From NCBI RefSeq assembly GCF_014648675.1, contig NZ_BMRO01000005.1:405212-469211 (forward strand): 64,000 nucleotides of DNA. The letters are read 5' to 3'. Origin of the DNA: Actinomadura livida. Its GTDB lineage: Bacteria; Actinomycetota; Actinomycetes; Streptosporangiales; Streptosporangiaceae. Of this stretch, positions 34,835 through 42,898 are shown one piece after another. A program made the position numbers and the translations under genes. Below the pieces are notes generated by a model. It was given only the letters and a program-made list of their open reading frames with translations. It ran no database searches and was not told the origin of the DNA. How positions within the stretch are numbered: the stretch's first letter is position 1; each line of letters opens with the position of its first letter.

Positions 34835-34877
34835 GCCGGGCGCGGTCGAGCCGAGCGCGGTCGAGCCGGGCGCGCCG
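34833..34877 (+). repeat. Three 15-bp units after the aminotransferase
   Basis: Three adjacent 15-base copies of GAGCCGGGCGCGGTC, with small changes, begin inside the stop codon. The same position and unit length are seen after the acyltransferase at 29926. Confidence 0.85.
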
Positions 34878-34878
34878 T

Positions 34879-34907
34879 CCCGGGTGCCGGGGCGTCCGGC
34901 ACCGGGG
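34879..34907. terminator. Bidirectional terminator
   Basis: GGTGCCGG (34883-34890) pairs with CCGGCACC (34896-34903) over a five-base loop, extended by outer C/G pairs. It serves two convergent genes. Confidence 0.7.
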
Positions 34908-34919
34908 ACGGCGGTGCGC

Positions 34920-36248
34920 TCAGCCGGTCTTCGCGGGCCCCAGCTTCTCGACGATGAGGCGGTAGAGCTGCCGGGGGCGGCCCGGCTGCGGTGTCCGGTT
35001 CGGGGGCAGCGGCCAGGCGAGACCCTCCTCGACGAGGGTGCGCAGGAGGCGGCGGGCCGTGCGGGGCGTGACGCCGAGCATCTTGCCGGCGTTCTCCGCG
35101 TCCACGATCAGCGGCTGCTCCTGGTCACCGAGCTTGTCGGCGAGACGCGCCAGGATCTCCAGGCCCTTGGGCTTGGCCTGCGGCGGCGTCCGCGGCGGGG
35201 TGCGCGGCGCGGGGACGAGTGCCCGGCCGTCGCGGTCCAGGGCGAAGCCCTGCGCCCGCTGCGAACTCTGCGACCGGGCCAGCGCGGCGCGGGCGTGGTT
35301 CTCCGCCTCGTGCGCGGTGCGGCCCATGCCGATGCCGACCTCGATCGCGAGGCCGAGCTCCTCGCGGACGCGTTCGACGAACGGCGGCGTCCGGAACCCC
35401 TCGGTGGACGCGGTGACCGAGCCGCGCGTCGCGATGACCAGGTAGCTGTGGTCGTCCAGCGGCCACACCGACGCGTTCATCCGGTGCGCCTCCTGGAGCA
35501 GCACCCGGTGCAGTGCGAGCTTCAGCTCGTCGCGCCAGTACCGGGGGGTGACGCGGCGCGGCGTCTCGCGCAGCGTCGGCACGTCCACCAGCACCACGAC
35601 GAGCTGCGACTCCTCCAGCCGGTGGTGCGCGCCGAGCAGCGCCGCCGTCTGCAGCGAGCTGCGGATCGCCGCGCCGGTCGGGCGGACCCGCAGCGTCGGC
35701 ACGCCGGCCATCTCCATCCGCTCCGCGGTGGCGTGCACGCAGGTCATCGCGACGGTCGTCGCGCCGCGCCGCCACAGCCGCTCGTGGAAGGCGGCGAGCG
35801 TGCCGGGGCCCGCGGCCTCCTCGCGCAGGTGGACCTGCTCGGTGCCCAGGCTGATCTCGGAGTACGCCTCCTCGACCTCGGCGCGGCCGAGCACGTCGAT
35901 GCTCACCCTGGCCGGGTCGAAGCGGTCGTCGAGGGACGCCCGCAGCAGGGCGCCCTGCAGGGCGGCACCGTTCAGCGGGACGTACGTCGCCGGCATGGTC
36001 AGCACGCCCGCCTTGCGTGCGAAGTCGTAGGGGACGGGGCTGGCGAACAGGCATACGTCGACGCCCGATCCCAGCCGCACGACCTTGTCGGCCGCCTCCT
36101 GTTCGTCTCGGTATGCGGCGGCCACCAGCCGGCTCGGTACCGGCGTGGGGCCGTGGCCCATGAGCATGACCCTTTCGACCAGGTCATGCGGGCCTACGAC
36201 GCCGATCGTGAGGTCGGGGGTGACCGATCCCGTTCGTGCGGCCGTCAT
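34920..36248 (-). CDS. Transcription regulator with a sensor, GGDEF-like and winged-helix domain
   Basis: The 442-residue protein has an N-terminal alpha/beta part (about 10-185, starting LTIGVVGPHDLVERVM), a middle domain (about 200-330) that ends in AIEVGIGMGRTAHEAENHARA, the helix turn typical of GGDEF-like nucleotide cyclase folds and GTP cyclohydrolase III relatives, a Pro-rich linker and a C-terminal winged helix (about 370-430, ENAGKMLGVTPRTARRLLRTL). A ligand-sensing DNA-binding protein is inferred. The start at 36248 has no strong ribosome-binding site; longer frames upstream run into the tandem array and are not coding. It is transcribed alone, after 1.1 kb of non-coding DNA. Confidence 0.8.
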   Translation of the reverse strand: MTAARTGSVTPDLTIGVVGPHDLVERVMLMGHGPTPVPSRLVAAAYRDEQEAADKVVRLGSGVDVCLFASPVPYDFARKAGVLTMPATYVPLNGAALQGALLRASLDDRFDPARVSIDVLGRAEVEEAYSEISLGTEQVHLREEAAGPGTLAAFHERLWRRGATTVAMTCVHATAERMEMAGVPTLRVRPTGAAIRSSLQTAALLGAHHRLEESQLVVVLVDVPTLRETPRRVTPRYWRDELKLALHRVLLQEAHRMNASVWPLDDHSYLVIATRGSVTASTEGFRTPPFVERVREELGLAIEVGIGMGRTAHEAENHARAALARSQSSQRAQGFALDRDGRALVPAPRTPPRTPPQAKPKGLEILARLADKLGDQEQPLIVDAENAGKMLGVTPRTARRLLRTLVEEGLAWPLPPNRTPQPGRPRQLYRLIVEKLGPAKTG

Positions 36249-36391
36249 CGATGATCGCTCGCTTCCGGTCCATCCTCTCGGCGGGGGTCCGACCCCGACC
36301 ACGCGTTCGCGCACGCTCCGCCTAACGGTTGACTCATGGCTTGTCGCCCTGCCTTCTGCCCAGCACCGCAGTTCCCGTGCGATCCGCCTTC

Positions 36392-36735
36392 CCACAGCCC
36401 CCACCCGCCACCCAACAGCGGAAGAGACCTTCTTGCCACAGCCCCCACCCGCCACCCAACAGCGGAAGAGACCTTCTTGCCACAGCCCCCACCCGCCACC
36501 CAACAGCGGAAGAGACCTTCTTGCCACAGCCCCCACCCGCCACCCAACAGCGGAAGAGACCTTCTTGCCTCAGCCCCCACCCGCCGCCCTTCAGCGGAAG
36601 AGACCTTCTTGCTTCAGCCTCGCCCGCCATCCGTCAGCGGAAGAGGCCTTCCCGCAAGCCCCTTCCGCTTCTTGACAGCGGAGAGGACTTCCTCGTCACC
36701 CCCGCCCGCCGGCCAGAGCGGGAGAACCCTTCTGC
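36392..36735. repeat. 44-bp tandem array, G-rich on the minus strand
   Basis: Copies begin at 36392, 36436, 36480, 36524, 36568 and 36612, exactly 44 bases apart; the first four are nearly identical and later ones decay, with traces to about 36735. Each unit has CAGCGGAAGAGACCTTCTTG and, on the minus strand, runs GGG, GGG and GGGGG close together. The units touch each other, so this is not a CRISPR array. Since 44 is not divisible by three, the false reading frames through it repeat every 44 residues. Confidence 0.95.
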
Positions 36736-36885
36736 TGGCAGATCGGGTCGGGGCGGCGATGTGTGACACCCAGACGCGAAATCGAATCAAGAGTGCGGCG
36801 AAAAAGTAACCTACGGGACCCCCTGGTCAGTAATTTGTCACCATTCGGCCAGCCTTGATCCTGCATCTTCGGGTGTCCGAAGTTG

Positions 36886-36956
36886 AAAAACAAGACCCGA
36901 AAACACCCGAAGGGGTCCCTCGCGGCGCTCTCGCGCACTAGAGAGACCCCTTCGGG
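36886..36956 (-). terminator. Intrinsic terminator of the candidate small RNA
   Basis: Twelve base pairs between CCCGAAGGGGTC-type arms (36906-36917 and 36945-36956), then TGTTTT and TTGTTTTT on the minus strand. A U-rich tail of this kind is rare in such GC-rich DNA. Confidence 0.8.
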
Positions 36957-37204
36957 ATGCGTTTGGTTTACCAGCGGGCGGTGGCTCGTCCGTCCCGCTG
37001 CCGTGCCGCCGGGAAAGACGAGTGATCCGTTGTTCCAGGGCCGGTGATCACTGACGGTGAATTTTCACCGGCTTACGGTCCGGCCGAAGCGGACCGTTCC
37101 ACCGGTTTACTTCCCAGCTCAGCAGATTGTCAGGACGCCGTGCGGGGCGCTACTGGGAAGCGCTGCGTAACCGATTCGTAACTCCCTGCCGCGACGCTTC
37201 CCGC
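36890..37204 (-). ncRNA. Candidate structured small RNA of about 300 nt
   Basis: A transcript from about 37204 would begin with a hairpin (37195-37202 pairing with 37155-37162, GGGAAGCG), contain two more (37091-37096 with 37076-37081; 37064-37070 with 37055-37061, TTCACCG) and end in a 12-bp stem (36945-36956 with 36906-36917) followed by a T-rich tail. A good promoter lies in place. No reading frame in it looks coding. It is isolated from murA by a separate terminator. Function and family are unknown; abundant regulators such as 6S/Ms1-type RNAs have similar size, but no likeness was established. Confidence 0.5.
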
Positions 37205-37210
37205 CTTCGC

Positions 37211-37239
37211 GTTACAGCGCTCGTCAGGCGGCACGTCAA
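37211..37239 (-). promoter_or_regulatory. Promoter of the candidate small RNA
   Basis: On the minus strand TTGACG (37234-37239) and TGTAAC (37211-37216) are 17 bases apart, five and four matches to the sigma70 consensus. The predicted start is seven bases on, right at the first hairpin. Confidence 0.55.
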
Positions 37240-37352
37240 AGTTGGTCAGGACGGGGCCACAATCGGCCGAATCGAGCCGTCCGGATGTCCCGGTGCGGGA
37301 CGGCTCCGGACGGCTCCGTGCGGTTGCAGTGCGAACCGGCAAGTGCGAACCG

Positions 37353-37388
37353 GCAAGTGCGGGCGGGCTCTTGCGGGCGGGCACTTGC
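37353..37388 (-). terminator. Hairpin after the murA stop codon
   Basis: GCAAGTGC (37353-37360) and GCACTTGC (37381-37388) form an eight-base stem a few bases after the gene; nearby direct repeats of TGCGAACCGGCAAG may offer other pairings. Confidence 0.6.
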
Positions 37389-37391
37389 GGG

Positions 37392-38684
37392 CTAGTCGGC
37401 CTCGCGGACGATCTCGGCGCCGAGCTGGGAGAGCCGCTCGGCGGTGTGCGCGTGCCCGCGGTCGAGGTAGTAGGCGGAGGTGATCGTCGTCTCGCCCTCG
37501 GCGGCGAGGCCGGCCAGCACCAGCGCGCTGCCGCAGCGCAGGTCGTGCGCCTCGACCTCGGCGCCGCGCAGGGCGCCCGGCCCGTTCACCTTCGCGCGGT
37601 TCCCGTCCACCTCGATGTCGGCGCCCATCTTGCCGAGCTCGTCGGCCAGCTTGAACCGGCCGTCGAAGATGCGCTCGTAGATGTAGGACGGGCCCTCCGC
37701 CAGGCAGGACAGCGCCATGATCGGCGACTGCAGGTCGGTGGCGAAGCCGGGGTACTCGTCGGTGATGACGTTGATCGGGCGGAGCGTCCGCTCGCGGCGG
37801 ACCTGGAGCACCGCGCCCTGCTGGTTGAAGTCGACGCCCATCTGCTCCAGCTTGTCGGCGGCGACGCCGAGGTGCTCCAGGCTGGCGCCGACGAGGCTGA
37901 GGTCGCCGCCGGTGATCGCGGCGGCCATCACGAAGACGCCGGCGTCGATCCGGTCGGGCATCACGGTGTGCTCGACGGCGGTCAGCTCGTCCACGCCCTC
38001 GACGGTGATGAACCCGGTGCCGCCGCCGCCGATCTTGGCGCCCATCGCCTGCAGGATGGCGATGTTGTCCAGCACCTCGGGCTCCAGCGCCGCGTTCTTG
38101 ATCAGCGTGGTGCCGTGCGCCAGCGCCGCCGCCATGATCAGGTTCTCGGTGCCGGTGTGCGACGGGGTGTCGCAGTAGAGCGTTCCGCCGCGCAGGTCGC
38201 CGGCCTTGATGTGGATGATGCCGTCGCCGTTGTCGGCCACGTGCTCGGTGACCGTGGCGCCCATCCGCTTGAAGCCGTTGTAGTGGAAGTCGAGGTTGCG
38301 GCTGCCGAGGTTGCAGCCGCCGACGCCCTCGATGACCGCCTCGCCGAGGCGGTGCAGCAGCGCCGGGACGAACAGGAACGATCCGCGGAACCGGGACGCG
38401 ATCTCCGCGGGCAGCACGGGGCTGCTCAGCGACGACGCGTCGATCACCAGGGTGCGCTCGGTCTCGTGCAGCTCGGCCTTCGCCCCCAGGGCCCGCGCGA
38501 GCTCCACCGCCCGCCGCACGTCCTCGATGATCGGGACGTTGCGCAGCACGGTCCGCCCCTTGGCGGCCATCAGCGAGGCGCCGATCATCGGCAGGACGGC
38601 GTTCTTCGCGCCCTGGATGAATACGGTGCCGTGCAGCTGCCGGCCCCCGCGCACGCGGTACCGAACCTCGTGGCCCATGCTCAT
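37392..38684 (-). CDS. murA: UDP-GlcNAc 1-carboxyvinyltransferase (MurA family, divergent)
   Basis: The 430-residue protein spans the two EPSP-synthase-like domains of MurA, starting YRVRGGRQLHGTVFIQGAKN and ending with RGHAHTAERLSQLGA. It would transfer enolpyruvate from PEP to UDP-GlcNAc, the first committed step of peptidoglycan synthesis in the cytoplasm. The active-site loop keeps the Cys (GVGGCNLGSRNLDFH) but has RNLD where ordinary MurA has RPVD, so this is probably the second actinobacterial MurA copy or a specialised one. The start at 38684 has AAGGAG ten bases upstream. It is transcribed alone with 315 bp of leader DNA before it. Confidence 0.88.
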   Translation of the reverse strand: MSMGHEVRYRVRGGRQLHGTVFIQGAKNAVLPMIGASLMAAKGRTVLRNVPIIEDVRRAVELARALGAKAELHETERTLVIDASSLSSPVLPAEIASRFRGSFLFVPALLHRLGEAVIEGVGGCNLGSRNLDFHYNGFKRMGATVTEHVADNGDGIIHIKAGDLRGGTLYCDTPSHTGTENLIMAAALAHGTTLIKNAALEPEVLDNIAILQAMGAKIGGGGTGFITVEGVDELTAVEHTVMPDRIDAGVFVMAAAITGGDLSLVGASLEHLGVAADKLEQMGVDFNQQGAVLQVRRERTLRPINVITDEYPGFATDLQSPIMALSCLAEGPSYIYERIFDGRFKLADELGKMGADIEVDGNRAKVNGPGALRGAEVEAHDLRCGSALVLAGLAAEGETTITSAYYLDRGHAHTAERLSQLGAEIVREAD

Positions 38685-39000
38685 GCCGCCTGATCTCCTT
38701 CTCGGGTGCGGAAACGTGCCGTCAAGTGGGAGCACGAGGGCCGAGCGCGCCGAGCGGTGTCCCCCCTCTGCGCCAACGCGGCCCCAGTAAACCATCGGCA
38801 CGGACGTGTATTACCCGCCCGAGCCACGGTGACGTCGGTCTGTTTGTTGAGACACGCGAAACGCCCCGAAGGTTCGCCTCCCGAAGGGAATTCCCAAGGT
38901 GAGCGTAGGGGGCGGCGTGCCGACAGGACGCAGTCTACGGTGATCTTCGGGCAGCCTCGGACGGCGCGGAGAGCCCTGCCCGGCGCCCCGCCGCGTCCCG
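38685..39000 (-). other. Leader/promoter region of murA
   Basis: About 315 bp without a gene. It contains CCCGAAGG and CCCGAAGGG copies that can pair with TTCGGG-type segments, as in terminator hairpins, but no promoter could be fixed. Confidence 0.35.
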
Positions 39001-39783
39001 TCAGAGCGCCTCCAGGACCTCGACCCGGTCGCCCAGCCTGAGCGTCCCCAGGGAGCGGGGGACGCAGTTCTGGCCGAACTGGATGCCGCGGTCGCGGGTG
39101 CGGTAGGTGGCGAGCGTCCGCAGCGGCTCGCGCCCGCGCTCGGCGGTGTCCTGGTCGGTGGTGGTGATGATGCAGCGGCTGCACGGCTTGACCGCCTCGA
39201 TGACGGTCTCGCCGACGCGCAGCAGCCGCGCGGAGTCCTCGCCGAACGCGCCGAGCCCCTCGACGACGAGGCTGGGTCGGAACCGGGTCATCGGCAGCGG
39301 CTCGGCCAGGCGGCCGTTGAGGTCGGCGAGCGACTCGGCGGAGATCAGCAGCAGCGGGTAGCCGTCGGCGAACATCACCTCGCCGCCGCCGCGCCTCGTG
39401 GGCCGGTGGCCGGTGAAGCGCACCAGCCGGCAGTCCCGGTCGAGCAGGTCGGAGAACCACGCGGCCGCCTCGTCGCCCTGGTCGACGCCCTGGCACTCCG
39501 AGCGGGCGAGGGTCACGTCCCGGACCTCGCCGTCGCTCGTGGCCTTGTGGACGAGCGCCGGGACGTCCGGGGCGCGCACGGTGAGGATCTCGCCGTCGTA
39601 GGACGGGCGCAGCAGCGCCATCTCCGCGTGGTCCCGCTGCGACAGGAAGCGGCCCTCGGGGGTGACGAGCATGAACTCGCGGTCGTAGCGCAGGCCGGTG
39701 GCCAGCAATTCGGCGCTGCGCAGGGAGGTACGGCCGCCGCTCTTGAAGGGGTAGATGTTCAGCTCGATCAGGGTCGCGGTCAA
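39001..39783 (-). CDS. MOSC-domain protein (YcbX type)
   Basis: The 260-residue protein has the N-terminal beta-barrel (IYPFKSGG, YDREFMLVTPEGRFLSQRD) and a MOSC domain with the conserved Cys region VKPCSRCIITTTDQDT and GQNCVPRSLG. It belongs to the YcbX/mARC group, which uses molybdenum cofactor to reduce N-hydroxylated bases or to handle sulfur. The TTG start at 39783 follows GGGAGGGACC. It is the gene after purB on the same strand, 28 bp away, so the two may be co-transcribed. Confidence 0.9.
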   Translation of the reverse strand: MTATLIELNIYPFKSGGRTSLRSAELLATGLRYDREFMLVTPEGRFLSQRDHAEMALLRPSYDGEILTVRAPDVPALVHKATSDGEVRDVTLARSECQGVDQGDEAAAWFSDLLDRDCRLVRFTGHRPTRRGGGEVMFADGYPLLLISAESLADLNGRLAEPLPMTRFRPSLVVEGLGAFGEDSARLLRVGETVIEAVKPCSRCIITTTDQDTAERGREPLRTLATYRTRDRGIQFGQNCVPRSLGTLRLGDRVEVLEAL

Positions 39784-39811
39784 GGTCCCTCCCGTGGGGC
39801 CGGCGCAGGAA

Positions 39812-41122
39812 TCAGCGGAGTTCGGCCAGGCGGTCGAACACCGGGCCGAGACGTTCGACGAAACGCTCGGGGCGGCACACTTCATCCAGGCGCGCCTCGT
39901 CCAGCGCGAGGTCCGCCTCGGCGGCGTGCTTGCGGAGCGTCTCGCGGAACGGCGTGCCGCTCTCCCACGTCTCCATCGCGGCCTTCTGGACGAGCGGGTA
40001 TGCCTCGTCGTCGCGTGACATGCCCGCCTCGACCAGCTCCAGCAGCACGGTCGAGGTGTAGATGAGGCCGCCGGTCGAGTCGAGGTTGGCCCGCATCTGC
40101 TCCGCGTCCACGACAAGTCCGGACATGAGGCGATTGGTGAGGTTCAGCATGTAGTCGAGGGCGATGGACGCGTCCGGCAGCGCGATCCGCTCCGTGGACG
40201 AGTGCGAGATGTCCCGCTCGTGCCAGAGCGGGATGCCCTCCAGCACCGGCACGATCTGCGCCCGCACGATCCGCGCCATCCCCGCCAGCCGCTCGGAGAT
40301 GATCGGGTTCTTCTTGTGCGGCATCGCCGACGAGCCCTTCTGGCCCTTGCCGAACGGCTCCCACAGCTCGCGGACCTCGGTGCGCTGCCCGTGCCGGACC
40401 TCCAGCGCGACCGCCTCGCACACCGTCGCCATGATCGCCAGCGCCGACACCCACTCGGAGATCCCGTCGCGCATCACGACCTGCGTCGACACGTCCGCGC
40501 TCCGGAGCCCGAGCTTGCGCGCGACGTGCAGCTCGACCGCCGGGTCGATGTTGGAGTACGTCCCGACCGCGCCGGAGATCGCCATCACGCCGACGGCCTC
40601 CCGGGCGCGCCGGAGCCGGTCGCGGGAGCGGGCCATGGCGAACGCGAAGTCCGCGACGCGGTGCCCCCACACGTCCGGCTCGCCGTGGATGCCGTGCGTC
40701 CGCCCGACCCGCAGCGTCGCCCGGTGCTCCAGCGCGTGGTCCCGCAGCGTCGCCACGAGCGCGTCGGCCTTCGCTAGCAGGATGTCGGTCGCCTCGACGA
40801 GCTGCAGCGCGAGCGCGGTGTCGAGCAGGTCCGACGACGTCATGCCGAAGTGGACGTACCGCGCGGCCTCGCGGGGCTCGGTGTTGTCCGCCCACGCCGA
40901 AAGGAAGGCGATCACGTCGTGCTGCGTGACCGCCTCGATCTCGTGCACCGCCTCCGGCGTCGGCGGCGGCGCCTTGCGCACCGGCTCCACCACCTCCGGC
41001 GGGATCGTGCCGGCCTCCGCGTGGGCCTCGACGACGAGGACCTCCACCCGGCACCACAGCTCGTACTTGTGCGCGTCACTCCAGACGCGCCCCATCTCCG
41101 GAAGGGTGTAGCGCTCAATCAC
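39812..41122 (-). CDS. purB: Adenylosuccinate lyase
   Basis: The 436-residue enzyme has the fumarase/aspartase superfamily motifs: VHFGMTSSDLLDTA, GRTHGIHGEP, and the signature GSSAMPHKKNP. It cleaves SAICAR and adenylosuccinate, releasing fumarate, in purine synthesis. Length is normal. Together with purD and purA in this window it marks a loose purine region. The foldable repeat copy A lies just upstream, between it and purD. Confidence 0.97.
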   Translation of the reverse strand: MIERYTLPEMGRVWSDAHKYELWCRVEVLVVEAHAEAGTIPPEVVEPVRKAPPPTPEAVHEIEAVTQHDVIAFLSAWADNTEPREAARYVHFGMTSSDLLDTALALQLVEATDILLAKADALVATLRDHALEHRATLRVGRTHGIHGEPDVWGHRVADFAFAMARSRDRLRRAREAVGVMAISGAVGTYSNIDPAVELHVARKLGLRSADVSTQVVMRDGISEWVSALAIMATVCEAVALEVRHGQRTEVRELWEPFGKGQKGSSAMPHKKNPIISERLAGMARIVRAQIVPVLEGIPLWHERDISHSSTERIALPDASIALDYMLNLTNRLMSGLVVDAEQMRANLDSTGGLIYTSTVLLELVEAGMSRDDEAYPLVQKAAMETWESGTPFRETLRKHAAEADLALDEARLDEVCRPERFVERLGPVFDRLAELR

Positions 41123-41131
41123 CTGCTCATT

Positions 41132-41275
41132 ATTGCGTTGCCTGGGCGTCGGGCCCTGGGGGGCCCTCCTTCGGCGGCACCGCGGTGCGATCGCTGCATC
41201 GCTCCGGCTCGCCTAGCGGCTCGCTGCGCGATCAGGTTTCTCGCAAGCTCGAAACCTGCCTTCGGACGCGATCGC
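41132..41275. repeat. Dispersed foldable repeat, copy A
   Basis: This element is shared with 43984-44130. It begins ATTGC, holds GGGCCC pairs, a long identical core starting TGCGATCGCTGCATCGCTCC, a hairpin AGGTTTC/GAAACCT and closes with GCGATCGC. Here the hairpin loop reads TCGCAAGCTC. It lies between purB and purD. Confidence 0.9.
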
Positions 41276-41338
41276 GACGATTGGGCTTAGTGCGTGGCTG
41301 CGGCAGTGGCCGGTGTGGTCACGTTGGCGGGCGGCTCG

Positions 41339-42574
41339 TTACAGGGCGGCGATGTCGGTGCGGTGGTGGGAGCCGCGGAGGGTGATGTTGGACAGGGCCT
41401 CGTAGGCGGTGGCGCGGGCGGTGGGTACGTCTGGGCCGGTGCCCACGACGTTGAGGACGCGGCCGCCGTTCGCGACGAGGCGTCCGTCCGCGTCCAGCTT
41501 CGTGCCCGCGTGGAGGACGTAGGCGCCATCGACCTTGGCTGCCTCGTCCAGGCCGGTGATGACGTCGCCCTTCACCGGGGCGGACGGGTAACCCTCCGAG
41601 GCCAGGACGACGGTGACGGCCGCGCCGGGACGCCATTCCGGGCGGAACCGCGGGTCGAGGCCACCGATCGCGCAGGCTTGCAGCAGCGACGCCAGGGGTG
41701 TGGCCAGGCGGTCCAGGACGACCTGGGCCTCAGGGTCACCGAACCGGGCGTTGAACTCCACGACCCGCACACCCTTGGACGTCAGCGCCAGCCCCGCGTA
41801 CAGGACACCGACATAGGGGATCTCGCGGCGGCGCATCTCGTCCACGGTGGGCTGGATGACCGTGGACATGACCTCGTCCACCAGGCCGGGCGGTGCCCAC
41901 GGGAGCGGCGTGTAGGCGCCCATGCCGCCCGTGTTGGGTCCGTCGTTGCCGTCGTAGGCGCGCTTGAAGTCCTGCGCGGGGAGCAGCGGAACGGCGTGCT
42001 GCCCGTCGGACAGGGCGAACAGGGAGACCTCGGGGCCGTCCAGGAACTCCTCGATCACGACGCGCTCGCACGAGGTGGCGTGCCGGTGCGCGGCGGCGCG
42101 GTCCCCGGTCACGACGACGCCCTTGCCCGCGGCCAGGCCGTCGTCCTTCACCACGTAGGGCGGGCCGAAGGAGTCCAGCGCCTCGTCCGCCGCCGCGGCG
42201 GTCTCGCAGATCCGCGCGTCGGCGGTCGGGACCCCCGCCTTCGCCATGATCTCCTTCGCGAACGCCTTGGACGCCTCGATGCGGGCGGCGGCGCGGTCGG
42301 GCCCGAAGCAGGGGAACCCCGCCTTGCGCAGCGCGTCGCCGACCCCCGCGACCAGCACCGCCTCGGGGCCCGCGACCACCAGGTCGGCCCGGAGCCGCCC
42401 GGCCAGCTCGGTCACCGCGACCGCGTCGGTCGGGTCCAGCTGGTGGTTGTCCGCGATCTCGGCCGTGCCCGGGTTCCCCGGGGCGCAGTGGAGGGCGGTG
42501 ACGGCAGGGTCGCGGTGCAGGGCGCGGGCGAGCGCATGCTCGCGGCCACCCGATCCAAGGACGAGTACTCGCAC
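41339..42574 (-). CDS. purD: Phosphoribosylamine-glycine ligase (GAR synthetase)
   Basis: The 411-residue ATP-grasp enzyme starts MRVLVLGSGGREHALA and has the family signature RFGDPEAQ, plus FKRAYDGNDGPNTGGMGAYTP-type substrate loop (in part). It joins glycine to phosphoribosylamine in the second step of purine synthesis. Length is normal. It is divergent from corA and its leader, and followed by repeat copy A and purB on the same strand. Confidence 0.97.
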   Translation of the reverse strand: MRVLVLGSGGREHALARALHRDPAVTALHCAPGNPGTAEIADNHQLDPTDAVAVTELAGRLRADLVVAGPEAVLVAGVGDALRKAGFPCFGPDRAAARIEASKAFAKEIMAKAGVPTADARICETAAAADEALDSFGPPYVVKDDGLAAGKGVVVTGDRAAAHRHATSCERVVIEEFLDGPEVSLFALSDGQHAVPLLPAQDFKRAYDGNDGPNTGGMGAYTPLPWAPPGLVDEVMSTVIQPTVDEMRRREIPYVGVLYAGLALTSKGVRVVEFNARFGDPEAQVVLDRLATPLASLLQACAIGGLDPRFRPEWRPGAAVTVVLASEGYPSAPVKGDVITGLDEAAKVDGAYVLHAGTKLDADGRLVANGGRVLNVVGTGPDVPTARATAYEALSNITLRGSHHRTDIAAL

Positions 42575-42727
42575 GTCACGCGAGCATACTGGGCGCCGGC
42601 GCGCCCGGCCGCCGGGTGACCGCGCTCACGCCGGGGACCAGCGAACATATCGGTTCCGGGCGGCGTCCCAAATGTCGGCTGATAGGCTGCCACCGGCTTG
42701 ACCGAGGTGTGAAAGGAGGTGGTCGGG

Positions 42728-42844
42728 ATGAGTCCTGGTGATCCTTGCGGTTCGCCGGAAAACCCTCACAGTCCGAACCGGACTGTCCGACCGTCCGCCT
42801 CCGTCTGGCGCCCGGCCATCGACTTCGCGCGCTCCCTTCGCTGA
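42728..42844 (+). CDS. Proline-rich 38-residue leader peptide upstream of corA
   Basis: An ATG preceded by a full AAAGGAGGT (eight bases away) opens a 38-codon frame ending TGA at 42844, 54 bases before corA. The peptide MSPGDPCGSPENPHSPNRT and on has seven prolines, several next to Asp or Glu, as in the Mg2+-sensing leaders of mgtA/mgtC genes, whose translation stalls or aborts at low Mg2+. A hairpin (42769-42775 with 42779-42785, CAGTCCG) lies inside the frame, and a second weak stem (GCCGG/CCGGC) right before the corA ribosome-binding site. Regulation of the Mg2+ channel by translation of this frame is an inference. Confidence 0.55.
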   Translation: MSPGDPCGSPENPHSPNRTVRPSASVWRPAIDFARSLR

Positions 42845-42898
42845 CCAGCCGGGGTTGAGCGCGCGCTACGTGCGTGGCCGGCGGGTTAGGAGCACCTC

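Noticed and set aside
36392..36735. CRISPR array
   Set aside because: The 44-bp units are adjacent without unique spacers, and no cas gene is nearby.
36392..36735. Repeat protein encoded by the 44-bp array
   Set aside because: 44 is not a multiple of three, so all three frames are used in turn; open frames occur on both strands by chance of composition.
36890..37204. Ribosomal RNA, tmRNA or RNase P RNA downstream of murA
   Set aside because: No conserved segment of these RNAs was recognised, although murA precedes rRNA operons in some actinobacteria.
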